Shown: positions 1 to 4,800, counted from the first letter of the stretch. The stretch is 5,405 bases of DNA from Actinomycetes bacterium (GCA_023252095.1 JAHEXN010000239.1:1-5405), one strand, 5' to 3'. The notes: generated by a model not told the origin, from the sequence alone. Translations and numbers: made by a program.

Positions 1-30
1 CTCACCGAGGCCTACGAAGCCCAGCACTGA
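1..30 (+). CDS. C-terminal tail of an unidentified plus-strand gene (partial)
   Basis: Reading from base 1 gives Leu-Thr-Glu-Ala-Tyr-Glu-Ala-Gln-His and then TGA at 28-30. Eight of the nine sense codons end in G or C, as in the real genes here, and a perfect 6-bp hairpin with a GAA triloop starts six bases after the stop. Both facts suggest the genuine end of a gene that converges on ftsI. Nine codons are far too few to name a family. The alternative is a minus-strand gene starting near base 23 (GTG, then Leu-Gly-Phe-Val-Gly-Leu-Gly-Glu) and running off the left edge. I consider that less likely because its third positions are less GC-rich and it does not resemble the start of MurE, the usual next dcw gene. 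Confidence 0.4.
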   Translation, partial: LTEAYEAQH

Positions 31-36
31 GGCACC

Positions 37-51
37 GCCGACGAAGTCGGC
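37..51 (+). terminator. Stop-proximal hairpin, possible terminator of the left-edge gene
   Basis: GCCGAC (37-42) pairs perfectly with GTCGGC (46-51) across a GAA loop, six bases after the TGA at 28-30. No T-run follows, so at best this is the T-less hairpin type proposed for high-GC actinobacteria. The stem is short and the terminator role is inferred from position. Confidence 0.35.
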
Positions 52-61
52 CTACCCGTTG

Positions 62-205
62 GTCGAGTTCGTCGCGAGGAACGAGCGACGAGTATCGAGA
101 CCCGGCCAGGTGACGGCGCCCGTCGGCCGCCGACCGATCCGACCGCTCAAGATCACGCTGACCGCGTCTCGATACGACGCACTCGTTCCTCGCGCGTCAC
201 TCGAC
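62..205. repeat. Inverted pair of about 40-nt hairpin repeats (REP-like, intergenic)
   Basis: Bases 62-101 match the reverse complement of 166-205 at 31 of 40 positions. Each arm folds on itself. The left arm pairs 69-75 with 85-91 and also TCGA 63-66 with 95-98. The right arm pairs 176-180 with 194-198 and TCGA 169-172 with 201-204. The nine-base loop GAGGAACGA, the outer GTCGAGT and the inner GTATCGAGAC are identical in the two copies. Eight of the nine differences are four paired changes that keep the stem intact. Similarity continues weakly inward (CGG-C/T-CAG at 103-109 and 158-164). No transposase or flanking target duplication is visible. The GTCTCGATACG...ACTCGAC frame resembles a dispersed intergenic repeat common in actinobacterial genomes, which is a recollection and not a search result. 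Confidence 0.8.
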
Positions 206-215
206 GACCTGGCTG

Positions 216-230
216 ACCGGCTTCGCCGGT
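216..230 (-). terminator. Hairpin after ftsI, probable end of the dcw transcript
   Basis: On the minus strand ACCGGC, GAA loop, GCCGGT forms a perfect 6-bp stem beginning nine bases after the ftsI stop codon. There is no T-run, so termination would be of the T-less type or assisted by Rho. It mirrors the hairpin at 37-51, with the same GAA triloop and similar distance from a stop on the opposite strand, as expected between two convergent genes. Confidence 0.45.
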
Positions 231-239
231 GTCGGCTTG

Positions 240-2003
240 TCACCAGGTCGTCGGTGTCTGCGGCGCCGGCGCGCCGGTCGGGAGGATCCCGAAGCGCTGC
301 AGGGCCATCGACATGATGTCGCGGAAGACCGGCGCCGCCGTGCCGCCGCCGCTGGCGGCCGCGGTGGGGTTGTCGATCACGACGTAGGTCAGGAATCGCG
401 GGGCATCCGCCGGGGCGAACCCGACGAACGAGACCGTGTGGGATCCGCTGACGTAGCGCCCGGTGTCGGGATCGACGCGCCACGCGGTTCCGGTCTTGCC
501 GGCCACCCGGTAGCCGGGGATCTGGGCGGCCGGGGCCGACCCCTCCTCCGTCACGACGGCCTCCATCATGGTCGTGACCGACCGTGCGGCGTCCTGCGAG
601 ATGATCTGCTTCGGCGTGTCCTGCGGTGTCGCGGTCGTGACCCCGTCAGGTGACTGGAGACCGCTGACGACCGACGGGTCGCAGATCTGACCGCCGTTGG
701 CGATCGCGCCGACCGCTCGCACCATCTGCATCGCGGTGACCGAGACGCCCTGGCCGAACGAGATCGTCGCGTGGTTGGCCTTGGACCAGCCGGCGGGGTC
801 GGTCAGGATGCCGACCGACTCGCCGGGGAGGTCGACGCCGGTCTTCTGCCCGAACCCGAAGCGGGTCAGGTAGTCGTACATCGTCTGGTCATCCATCTGC
901 TGGGCCGCGATGATCGTGCCGAGGTTGGAGGACTTCGCGATGACGCCGGCCGCCGTCAGCTGGAGCTGGCCGTGGTCCCACGCGTCGCCGATCGTGAATC
1001 CGTCGATCGACATCGACGACGGCACGCTGATGGGGGTCGTCGGGGCGATCTTGCCCTGGTCGGCGAGCGCGGCCATCGTGACGGTCTTCATGACCGAACC
1101 CGGCTCGTAGACCGTCTGCAGGCCCCGGCTCACGGTCTTGGCGTCGGTGAGATCGGTCTTCGCGTCGGCGTCGAACGTGGGCACCTGTGACATCTGCAGG
1201 ACCTCGCACGTCTGCACGTCGAGCGTCACGGCGAGGCCCCAGTCCGCGCCGGAGGCCTGCACGGCCTGCGAGAGCGTGTCGTCGGCATACCACTGCAGGT
1301 CGCTGTCGATCGTCGTCTTGACATCGGTGCCGGGGACCATCTCGGTGACCTGGCTGTCCGCGAGCGGGATCTTCTCCCCCGTGGGCGAGACGTTGTACGT
1401 CGCCGATCCGTCGGTGCCGGAGAGCAGCTCGTCGTACTTCTGCTCGAGTCCGCCGACGCCCTGGCCGTCGTCGTTCAGGCGACCGATGAGGTTCGCGGCG
1501 ACCGAGCCGTTGGGGTACGAGCGCAGGCTCTCGTGCTGGACGAACACGCCGTTCAGATCGGCCTTCTTGAGCCCGTCCATGACCTGGTCGGCCTGCCACG
1601 CCGGCACGTCCTTGACGACGTACACGAACCGGCTGTCGGGCTTGCGGAGCTGGTCGATGACGTCGAAGTAGTCGATGTCGGAGCCCAGGACCTCGCGCAG
1701 GATCCCCGCGATCTGAGGGGCGTTCTCGGCCGTCAGCGTGGGGTCGGCGGTCAGGGTGATCCCGTCGTAGCTCGTCGCGAGCGGCACGCCGTTGCGATCG
1801 AGGATCTCGCCGCGCTCGGCCGGCACGACCGTGGAGCGCGTCCCGGCGTCGTCGGCCATCGCGGCGTAGGCGCTGGTGTCGAATCCCTGGATCTGCAGGA
1901 GTCGGGCCCCGAAGGCCAGGAACACGACGAGCACGATCGCGAGGCTGATCTGCACGCGGCGCCGGACGACCCCGGCACGGCGCGCCCGGGTCGAGGCGGT
2001 CAC
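240..2003 (-). CDS. ftsI: Septal peptidoglycan D,D-transpeptidase FtsI (class B PBP, PBP3/PbpB)
   Basis: This 587-residue class B penicillin-binding protein cross-links septal peptidoglycan during division, working with FtsW and the FtsQ-FtsL-FtsB complex. A short basic tail (1-17) precedes one membrane anchor (about 18-34). The PBP dimer domain follows, with its RGEILDRNG motif at 64-72. The transpeptidase domain has the three active-site motifs: SVMK 303-306 with catalytic Ser303, SSN 358-360 and KTGT 503-506. All key residues are present and no PASTA domains follow. The end is a short Pro/Thr tail. The start is GTG at 2003, which overlaps the ftsL stop as GTGA, with GGGAG six bases upstream (2010-2014). 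There are only two cysteines, Cys266 and Cys440, both predicted to lie outside the membrane. In most actinobacteria murE follows directly, but here a repeat-containing gap comes next. Confidence 0.96.
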   Translation of the reverse strand: MTASTRARRAGVVRRRVQISLAIVLVVFLAFGARLLQIQGFDTSAYAAMADDAGTRSTVVPAERGEILDRNGVPLATSYDGITLTADPTLTAENAPQIAGILREVLGSDIDYFDVIDQLRKPDSRFVYVVKDVPAWQADQVMDGLKKADLNGVFVQHESLRSYPNGSVAANLIGRLNDDGQGVGGLEQKYDELLSGTDGSATYNVSPTGEKIPLADSQVTEMVPGTDVKTTIDSDLQWYADDTLSQAVQASGADWGLAVTLDVQTCEVLQMSQVPTFDADAKTDLTDAKTVSRGLQTVYEPGSVMKTVTMAALADQGKIAPTTPISVPSSMSIDGFTIGDAWDHGQLQLTAAGVIAKSSNLGTIIAAQQMDDQTMYDYLTRFGFGQKTGVDLPGESVGILTDPAGWSKANHATISFGQGVSVTAMQMVRAVGAIANGGQICDPSVVSGLQSPDGVTTATPQDTPKQIISQDAARSVTTMMEAVVTEEGSAPAAQIPGYRVAGKTGTAWRVDPDTGRYVSGSHTVSFVGFAPADAPRFLTYVVIDNPTAAASGGGTAAPVFRDIMSMALQRFGILPTGAPAPQTPTTW

Positions 2004-2437
2004 GGCTGGCTCCCGGCCGGCGTGGGGACACCGATGATCTCGCCGGTGTCCGGCTTGAGGAAGACGGGGGTCTCGTTGGGGATCATGCCGATCGCGCTGG
2101 CGGCCGCCGCCAGCGACGCCGGGTTGGCCAGCCGGTCGGCCTCGTACTCGAGCTGCTGCTGCTGGACCGCGAGGCTCGCGGACTGCTCCTGCAGTCGCGC
2201 GAGCTCGAAGACCTGGTTCTGCAGGGCGGTGCTCAGGACGACCAGGCCCACGAGGCCCACCGACAGGATCGTGACGACCACGACGACGAACGGTGCACGC
2301 CGTGCCCGCGCCCGGGCGGGAGCCACGATGCGCAGGGCGCGCTCACGGGCCGCCCCGGCACGGGACAGGTCCCGGGTCGGAACGGCGGCGGTGCGGGCGG
2401 CGGGACGAGCCGCCGAACGTGCCGGTGCAGCGCTCAT
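2000..2437 (-). CDS. ftsL: FtsL-like bitopic cell division protein
   Basis: This 145-residue protein has the architecture of FtsL. An Ala/Arg-rich cytoplasmic tail (1-48) has twelve Arg and no Lys. One transmembrane helix (about 49-69) is followed by a Gln/Leu-rich coiled-coil stretch (about 70-104), then a short end containing AIGMIPNETPVF and GEIIGVPTP. FtsL pairs with FtsB and FtsQ in the septal membrane and helps activate FtsW-FtsI. FtsL sequences are poorly conserved, so the name rests on topology and on the position between rsmH and ftsI, where actinobacteria carry this gene. The ATG at 2437 overlaps the stop of a small upstream ORF as ATGA and has AGGCGG (2445-2450) seven bases upstream. 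The end overlaps ftsI by four bases. The family is also annotated as a septum formation initiator-like protein. Confidence 0.85.
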   Translation of the reverse strand: MSAAPARSAARPAARTAAVPTRDLSRAGAARERALRIVAPARARARRAPFVVVVVTILSVGLVGLVVLSTALQNQVFELARLQEQSASLAVQQQQLEYEADRLANPASLAAAASAIGMIPNETPVFLKPDTGEIIGVPTPAGSQP

Positions 2438-2520
2438 GACGGCACCGCCTGGGAAACAGCAACGGTACGCGTCACCGTCATGAGATCACCAGAGCTGTTC
2501 GCTCGCTGACGCTCGCTCAT
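2434..2520 (-). CDS. Possible 28-residue leader ORF coupled to ftsL
   Basis: An ATG at 2520 opens 28 codons (MSERQRANSSGD, then LMTVTRTVAVSQ, ending AVPS). They stop at TGA 2434-2436 inside the ftsL start, forming ATGA. A purine-rich GGGGAG (2528-2533) lies seven bases upstream of the ATG and 13 bases past the rsmH stop. The ribosome site and the overlap favour translation, which would carry ribosomes from rsmH into ftsL. Against a conserved protein: third-position GC is clearly lower than in the neighbours, there is no membrane segment or known motif, and codons 1-8 come from a direct repeat (2501-2520). A coupling leader peptide is more likely than a functional protein. An internal ATG at 2481 could give a 15-residue version. 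Confidence 0.35.
   Translation of the reverse strand: MSERQRANSSGDLMTVTRTVAVSQAVPS
2501..2520. repeat. Tandem 10-bp direct repeat (GCTCGCT unit)
   Basis: GCTCGCTGAC (2501-2510) is followed directly by GCTCGCTCAT (2511-2520), sharing eight of ten bases. It fills most of the first part of the rsmH-ftsL gap. GCTCGCT-type low-complexity words are common in intergenic DNA of high-GC actinobacteria, so this may be a small dispersed element. Confidence 0.5.
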
Positions 2521-2533
2521 TCTCCTGCTCCCC

Positions 2534-3490
2534 TCATGCGGCAGCCACCCTCTCCACGGCCCGGACGCGCACGGACGCGGCCCGGGGATTGGCCTCGATC
2601 TCGGCGGGCGAGGCGACCTCGGCACCGCGGGTGAGGAGCTTGAACCGGGGGCGTTGGTCCTCCGGGACGATCGGCAGGTCACGCGGTGCCGTGCTCGTCG
2701 TCACCGCGCTGAGACCGCGCTTGGTGATGCGGTCCTCGAGCGAGTGGTACGACAGCACGACGACCCGGCCACCCACGTCGAGGACGTCGAGCGCGGCGGG
2801 CAACGCACGCTCGTACACCCGCAGCTCGTCGTTGACCTCGATGCGCAGGGCCTGGAACGTGCGCTTGGCCGGGTTGCCGCCCGTGCGCCGCGCCGCCTGC
2901 GGGATGCTCTCGCGCACGAGGTCGACCAGACGGGCGCTCGTCGTGAACGGCTCGGCCTCGCGCGCCCTCACGACGTTGTCGGCGATGCGCTTGGCGAACT
3001 TCTCCTCGCCGTAGACACGCAGGACGCGGGCAAGGTCACGGGCGTCGTACTCGTTGAGGACGTCAGCGGCGGTCAGCGGGCCGCTCGCGTCCATCCGCAT
3101 GTCGAGGGGCGCGTCCTGGGAGTACGCGAAGCCGCGCTCGGCCTGGTCGAGCTGCATCGAGGACACCCCGAGGTCGAACAGCACCGCTGACACGGTCGGG
3201 GCGCCGGCCTCGGCGACGACCTGGGCGATGTCGTCGTAGACGGCCTCGACCGCCGTGAACCGGTCGCCGAACTCCGCGAGCCGCTCCCGGGCGATGCGCA
3301 GTGCGTTCGGGTCACGGTCGATGCCGATCACGCGCGCCCGCTCGAAGGTCTCGAGGAACGCGCGCGAGTGCCCGCCGAGTCCGAGCGTCGTGTCGACGAC
3401 GACAGCGCGGTCCCCGGCGGCCTCGACGGCCGGGGTGAGCAGCTCGAGCACACGCTCGAGCGCCACCGGCACGTGGGACGGGGTGGTCAT
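2534..3490 (-). CDS. rsmH: 16S rRNA (cytosine(1402)-N(4))-methyltransferase RsmH (MraW)
   Basis: RsmH uses S-adenosylmethionine to N4-methylate C1402 of 16S rRNA in the small-subunit decoding centre, acting in the cytoplasm. The 318-residue length is typical. Visible family signatures in order: HVPVALERVLELL at 6-18, the SAM-binding DTTLGLGGHS at 33-42, the acidic IDRDPNAL at 57-64, DLGVSSMQLDQAERGFAY at 106-123, LDMRMD at 129-134, GEEKFAKRIA at 161-170, FQALRIEVNDEL at 212-223 and LSYHSLEDR at 246-254. No key segment is missing. The ATG at 3490 has AGGAG (3496-3500) five bases upstream. It lies 151 bases after mraZ, separated by two hairpins, and its stop is 13 bases before the small ORF that leads into ftsL. 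Confidence 0.97.
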   Translation of the reverse strand: MTTPSHVPVALERVLELLTPAVEAAGDRAVVVDTTLGLGGHSRAFLETFERARVIGIDRDPNALRIARERLAEFGDRFTAVEAVYDDIAQVVAEAGAPTVSAVLFDLGVSSMQLDQAERGFAYSQDAPLDMRMDASGPLTAADVLNEYDARDLARVLRVYGEEKFAKRIADNVVRAREAEPFTTSARLVDLVRESIPQAARRTGGNPAKRTFQALRIEVNDELRVYERALPAALDVLDVGGRVVVLSYHSLEDRITKRGLSAVTTSTAPRDLPIVPEDQRPRFKLLTRGAEVASPAEIEANPRAASVRVRAVERVAAA

Positions 3491-3540
3491 CGGCGCTCCT
3501 GGGGGAAGTCAGTGCGGACGGGGAAGGGGTTCTGCAGGTG

Positions 3541-3566
3541 CGGCCGTGGGTCCAGACCCCCGGCCG
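3541..3566. promoter_or_regulatory. Strong hairpin in the mraZ-rsmH spacer (rsmH-proximal)
   Basis: CGGCCG (3541-3546) pairs with CGGCCG (3561-3566). Inside it, GGGT (3548-3551) pairs with ACCC (3556-3559) around a CCAG loop, with one mismatch between the two stem parts. It sits about 50 bases upstream of the rsmH start. No T-run follows on the minus strand, so a partial terminator, RNA-processing or stability element is possible; the role is inferred. Confidence 0.55.
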
Positions 3567-3572
3567 TGCGGT

Positions 3573-3597
3573 CCTGGCGCCGGGGAAGTGCGCCAGG
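3573..3597. promoter_or_regulatory. Strong hairpin in the mraZ-rsmH spacer (mraZ-proximal)
   Basis: CCTGGCGC (3573-3580) pairs perfectly with GCGCCAGG (3590-3597) across a nine-base loop, giving an 8-bp, mostly GC stem 45 bases after the mraZ stop. It is the first of two hairpins met by polymerase between mraZ and rsmH. With no T-run it could act as an attenuator or as a block to exonuclease that gives mraZ mRNA a different level from the rest of the cluster; this is inference. Confidence 0.55.
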
Positions 3598-3641
3598 GCT
3601 GCTCGGTCGGAGATCTCGCTCCACGGACGGCTCGTCGTGGG

Positions 3642-4091
3642 TCAGAAGAGGTCGAAGTCCTCCTCCTCGCCGAGGTTCGCGAAGGCCTCGTCCTGCTCGG
3701 CGGTGAACTGCGTCCAGCGCTGCTCGTCCCAGATCTCGATCCGGTCCATCGCGCCGATCACGGCACAGTCGCGCTCCAGCGAAGCCCACTCGCGCAGCAG
3801 GCCCGGGATCGCGATCCGTCCCTGCTTGTCGGGCACCTCGGTCGAGGCGCTCGCGTACAACGACCGCTGGAAGTAGCGCACCTGCCGGTTCGTGAACGAG
3901 GAGGCCCGCAGCTTCTGCGTGAGCTCGGAGAACGTCTCGGGCTTCCACCCGTAGATGCAGTTCTCCTGGCCCTTTGCCAGCACGACGCCCTCGTGGAACA
4001 TCGCCCGGAACTTCGCCGGCAGGAAGATGCGGCCCTTCTCGTCGAGCTTCGGGGTGAACGTGCCGAAGAACTGCGCGGACTCGACGGTCAC
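3642..4091 (-). CDS. mraZ: Transcriptional regulator MraZ, GTG start
   Basis: MraZ is a ring-forming DNA-binding protein with two AbrB-like half-domains; in studied bacteria it binds phased boxes upstream of its own gene and represses the dcw cluster. The two signature motifs are DEKGRIFLPAKFR at 17-29 and DKQGRIAIP at 88-96. A FFGTFTPKLDEKG stretch at 8-20 matches the family N-terminus. I chose GTG at 4091 (149 residues) over the in-frame ATG at 4109. A consensus AGGAGGT (4097-4103) lies five bases before the GTG and falls inside the coding part of the longer version. The corrected length is near the family's usual 140-150. The end is acidic (GEEEDFDLF). It is the first gene of the cluster and its promoter region holds four matching boxes, so autoregulation is likely. 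Confidence 0.95.
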   Translation of the reverse strand: MTVESAQFFGTFTPKLDEKGRIFLPAKFRAMFHEGVVLAKGQENCIYGWKPETFSELTQKLRASSFTNRQVRYFQRSLYASASTEVPDKQGRIAIPGLLREWASLERDCAVIGAMDRIEIWDEQRWTQFTAEQDEAFANLGEEEDFDLF

Positions 4092-4096
4092 GGCGC

Positions 4097-4103
4097 ACCT
4101 CCT
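4097..4103 (-). promoter_or_regulatory. Ribosome binding site that fixes the mraZ start
   Basis: The minus strand reads AGGAGGT, a near-perfect anti-16S match, five bases before GTG 4091-4089. For the alternative ATG at 4109 the same bases would be inside codons 2-5, so they support the downstream start. Confidence 0.85.
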
Positions 4104-4112
4104 CGACATCAG

Positions 4113-4128
4113 GCCGAGTCACCTCGGC
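4113..4128 (-). promoter_or_regulatory. Hairpin in the mraZ leader
   Basis: GCCGAG and CTCGGC form a perfect 6-bp stem with a four-base loop between the last MraZ box and the mraZ ribosome site, ending ten bases before AGGAGGT. If transcription starts within or near the boxes, this hairpin is in the 5' untranslated RNA and could affect translation or stability. No experiment is implied. Confidence 0.5.
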
Positions 4129-4131
4129 TGC

Positions 4132-4166
4132 TCCCTTTTGCTCCACAGTACTCCACTTTGCACCAC
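4132..4166 (-). promoter_or_regulatory. MraZ operator: four 5-bp boxes at exact 10-bp spacing, with candidate -10
   Basis: On the minus strand the boxes are GTGGT (4162-4166), GTGGA (4152-4156), GTGGA (4142-4146) and AGGGA (4132-4136), each separated by exactly five bases. The spacers after the first and third boxes are identical (GCAAA). Known MraZ operators are direct repeats of a TGGGN/GTGGN core with five-base spacers, so the match in motif, period and place is strong. A TANNNT -10 (TACTGT, 4145-4150) overlaps the boxes and would put the transcript start near 4138, so bound MraZ would block polymerase. No convincing -35 is seen, so the -10 is less sure than the boxes. Confidence 0.85.
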
Positions 4167-4250
4167 GCAGGCAGAGGAAGGCCGGTATTGCAGCGCGAAG
4201 AATCTGGGCGTGTCGCAGCCCACACGGTCAGAAATCGTCGAGAGGACAGG

Positions 4251-4275
4251 AAAAAACCGCGGTGGTGGAGCACCG
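4251..4275 (-). terminator. Weak second hairpin with T-run behind the DUF3040 terminator
   Basis: On the minus strand CGGTG (4271-4275) pairs with CACCG (4260-4264) over a six-base loop, followed after CGG by TTTTTT (4251-4256). The stem is only 5 bp, so it would be a weak backup to the terminator at 4315-4348. Alternatively the T-run is simply an AT-rich part of the mraZ upstream region. Confidence 0.35.
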
Positions 4276-4314
4276 GGGAGCGTCAGCGGCCGTCAACCCG
4301 GCGCTGGGCGCACG

Positions 4315-4348
4315 AAAAACGGACCGAACCCCCAGGGGTTCGGTCCGT
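4315..4348 (-). terminator. Intrinsic terminator of the DUF3040 gene
   Basis: ACGGACCGAACCC (4319-4331) and GGGTTCGGTCCGT (4336-4348) form a perfect 13-bp stem with a CCAG loop. On the minus strand it is followed directly by TTTTT (4315-4319). It begins 21 bases after the DUF3040 stop. This is the only canonical hairpin-plus-T terminator in the window, and it insulates the mraZ promoter from DUF3040 transcription. Confidence 0.9.
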
Positions 4349-4350
4349 CA

Positions 4351-4370
4351 GTGGAGCGGGGTGGAGCGGT
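4351..4370 (+). promoter_or_regulatory. MraZ-box-like direct repeat pair
   Basis: On the plus strand GTGGAGCGGG (4351-4360) is followed by GTGGAGCGGT (4361-4370), two GTGGA boxes with exactly five bases between them, the same geometry as the mraZ operator. A lone GTGGA lies at 4265-4269. The pair sits between the DUF3040 stop and its terminator, about 185 bases from the main array and in the opposite orientation. It may be an auxiliary MraZ site or chance. Confidence 0.35.
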
Positions 4371-4789
4371 CAGAAACCGCCGTTGTCGTCGCGGCGCTTC
4401 TGCCAGCGCTGCTCCATGCGCTCGACGAAGCTGCCGGACTTCTGGGGCCGGCCCTGGCTGGCTCGCGGGGACTGAGGACCGCTGGCACGGCTCACCGGCG
4501 GCGCGTCGGCGCCCGAGCCGAATCCGCGGCGCCAGGAGCCGACGAAGAGGTAGCCGCTGCCGATCATGAGCACGAAGCCGATGACCGCCAACCACGTGTA
4601 GGTCAGCATCGTGCCGTAGAAGAGGACGCCCAGGCCCGCGATGAATCCCACGGCGGCCAGCACGGCGAGACGACGGTTGCGTGCCTCCAGGGCCGACCCG
4701 CGCAGCGTCGAGGCGAAGGCCGGGTCCTCGGCAGCGAGCGACTGCTCGAGCTGCTGGAGAAGTCGGGCTTCCTCGTCTGACAGCGGCAC
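4370..4789 (-). CDS. DUF3040 family two-helix membrane protein
   Basis: This 139-residue protein fits the actinobacterial DUF3040 family, which has no assigned function. The N-terminus PLSDEEARLLQQLEQSL (2-18) is the family signature and is followed by an acidic DPAF segment. Two transmembrane helices (about 40-59 and 65-84) are separated by a very short turn, so both ends should face the same side. The tail (90-139) is Gly/Ser/Pro-rich and ends in a basic stretch with ERMEQRWQKRR at 123-133. The GTG at 4789 has AGGAGG (4795-4800) five bases upstream, and the family signature begins right at this start, so longer upstream readings are rejected. A DUF3040 gene next to mraZ is also found in mycobacteria (recollection). 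It has its own promoter and terminator, so it is a separate transcript from the dcw genes. Confidence 0.88.
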   Translation of the reverse strand: MPLSDEEARLLQQLEQSLAAEDPAFASTLRGSALEARNRRLAVLAAVGFIAGLGVLFYGTMLTYTWLAVIGFVLMIGSGYLFVGSWRRGFGSGADAPPVSRASGPQSPRASQGRPQKSGSFVERMEQRWQKRRDDNGGF

Positions 4790-4794
4790 GGTTG

Positions 4795-4800
4795 CCTCCT
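4795..4800 (-). promoter_or_regulatory. Ribosome binding site that fixes the DUF3040 start
   Basis: A perfect AGGAGG on the minus strand lies five bases before GTG 4789-4787. It excludes the longer open frame that continues upstream to about 4993. Confidence 0.85.

Noticed and set aside
62..205. Insertion sequence or CRISPR array
   Set aside because: There are just two inverted copies, no transposase, no target duplication, and no regular direct repeats with spacers.
889..2031. Minus-strand open frame of 380 codons in another frame of ftsI
   Set aside because: Overlaps ftsI almost entirely in a frame with Arg/Pro-rich nonsense translation; the ftsI frame carries all family motifs.
1533..2483. 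Plus-strand open frame of 316 codons opposite ftsI and ftsL
   Set aside because: Low-complexity Arg/Ala/Gly-rich translation, antisense to real genes, no recognisable motif.
2434..2682. 82-codon version of the small ORF, starting inside rsmH
   Set aside because: The upstream part is an out-of-frame reading of the rsmH end. Only the last 28 codons lie outside rsmH and have their own ribosome site.
4289..4294. TTGACG on the minus strand as a -35 for mraZ
   Set aside because: It matches the -35 consensus well, but no TANNNT lies 16-19 bases downstream, and the next AT-rich stretch is the T-run at 4251-4256.
3255..4475. Long plus-strand open frame of 406 codons opposite mraZ and rsmH
   Set aside because: It is antisense to two confidently identified genes, crosses the MraZ operator and a terminator, has no ribosome site or domain, and is a typical GC-rich shadow frame.
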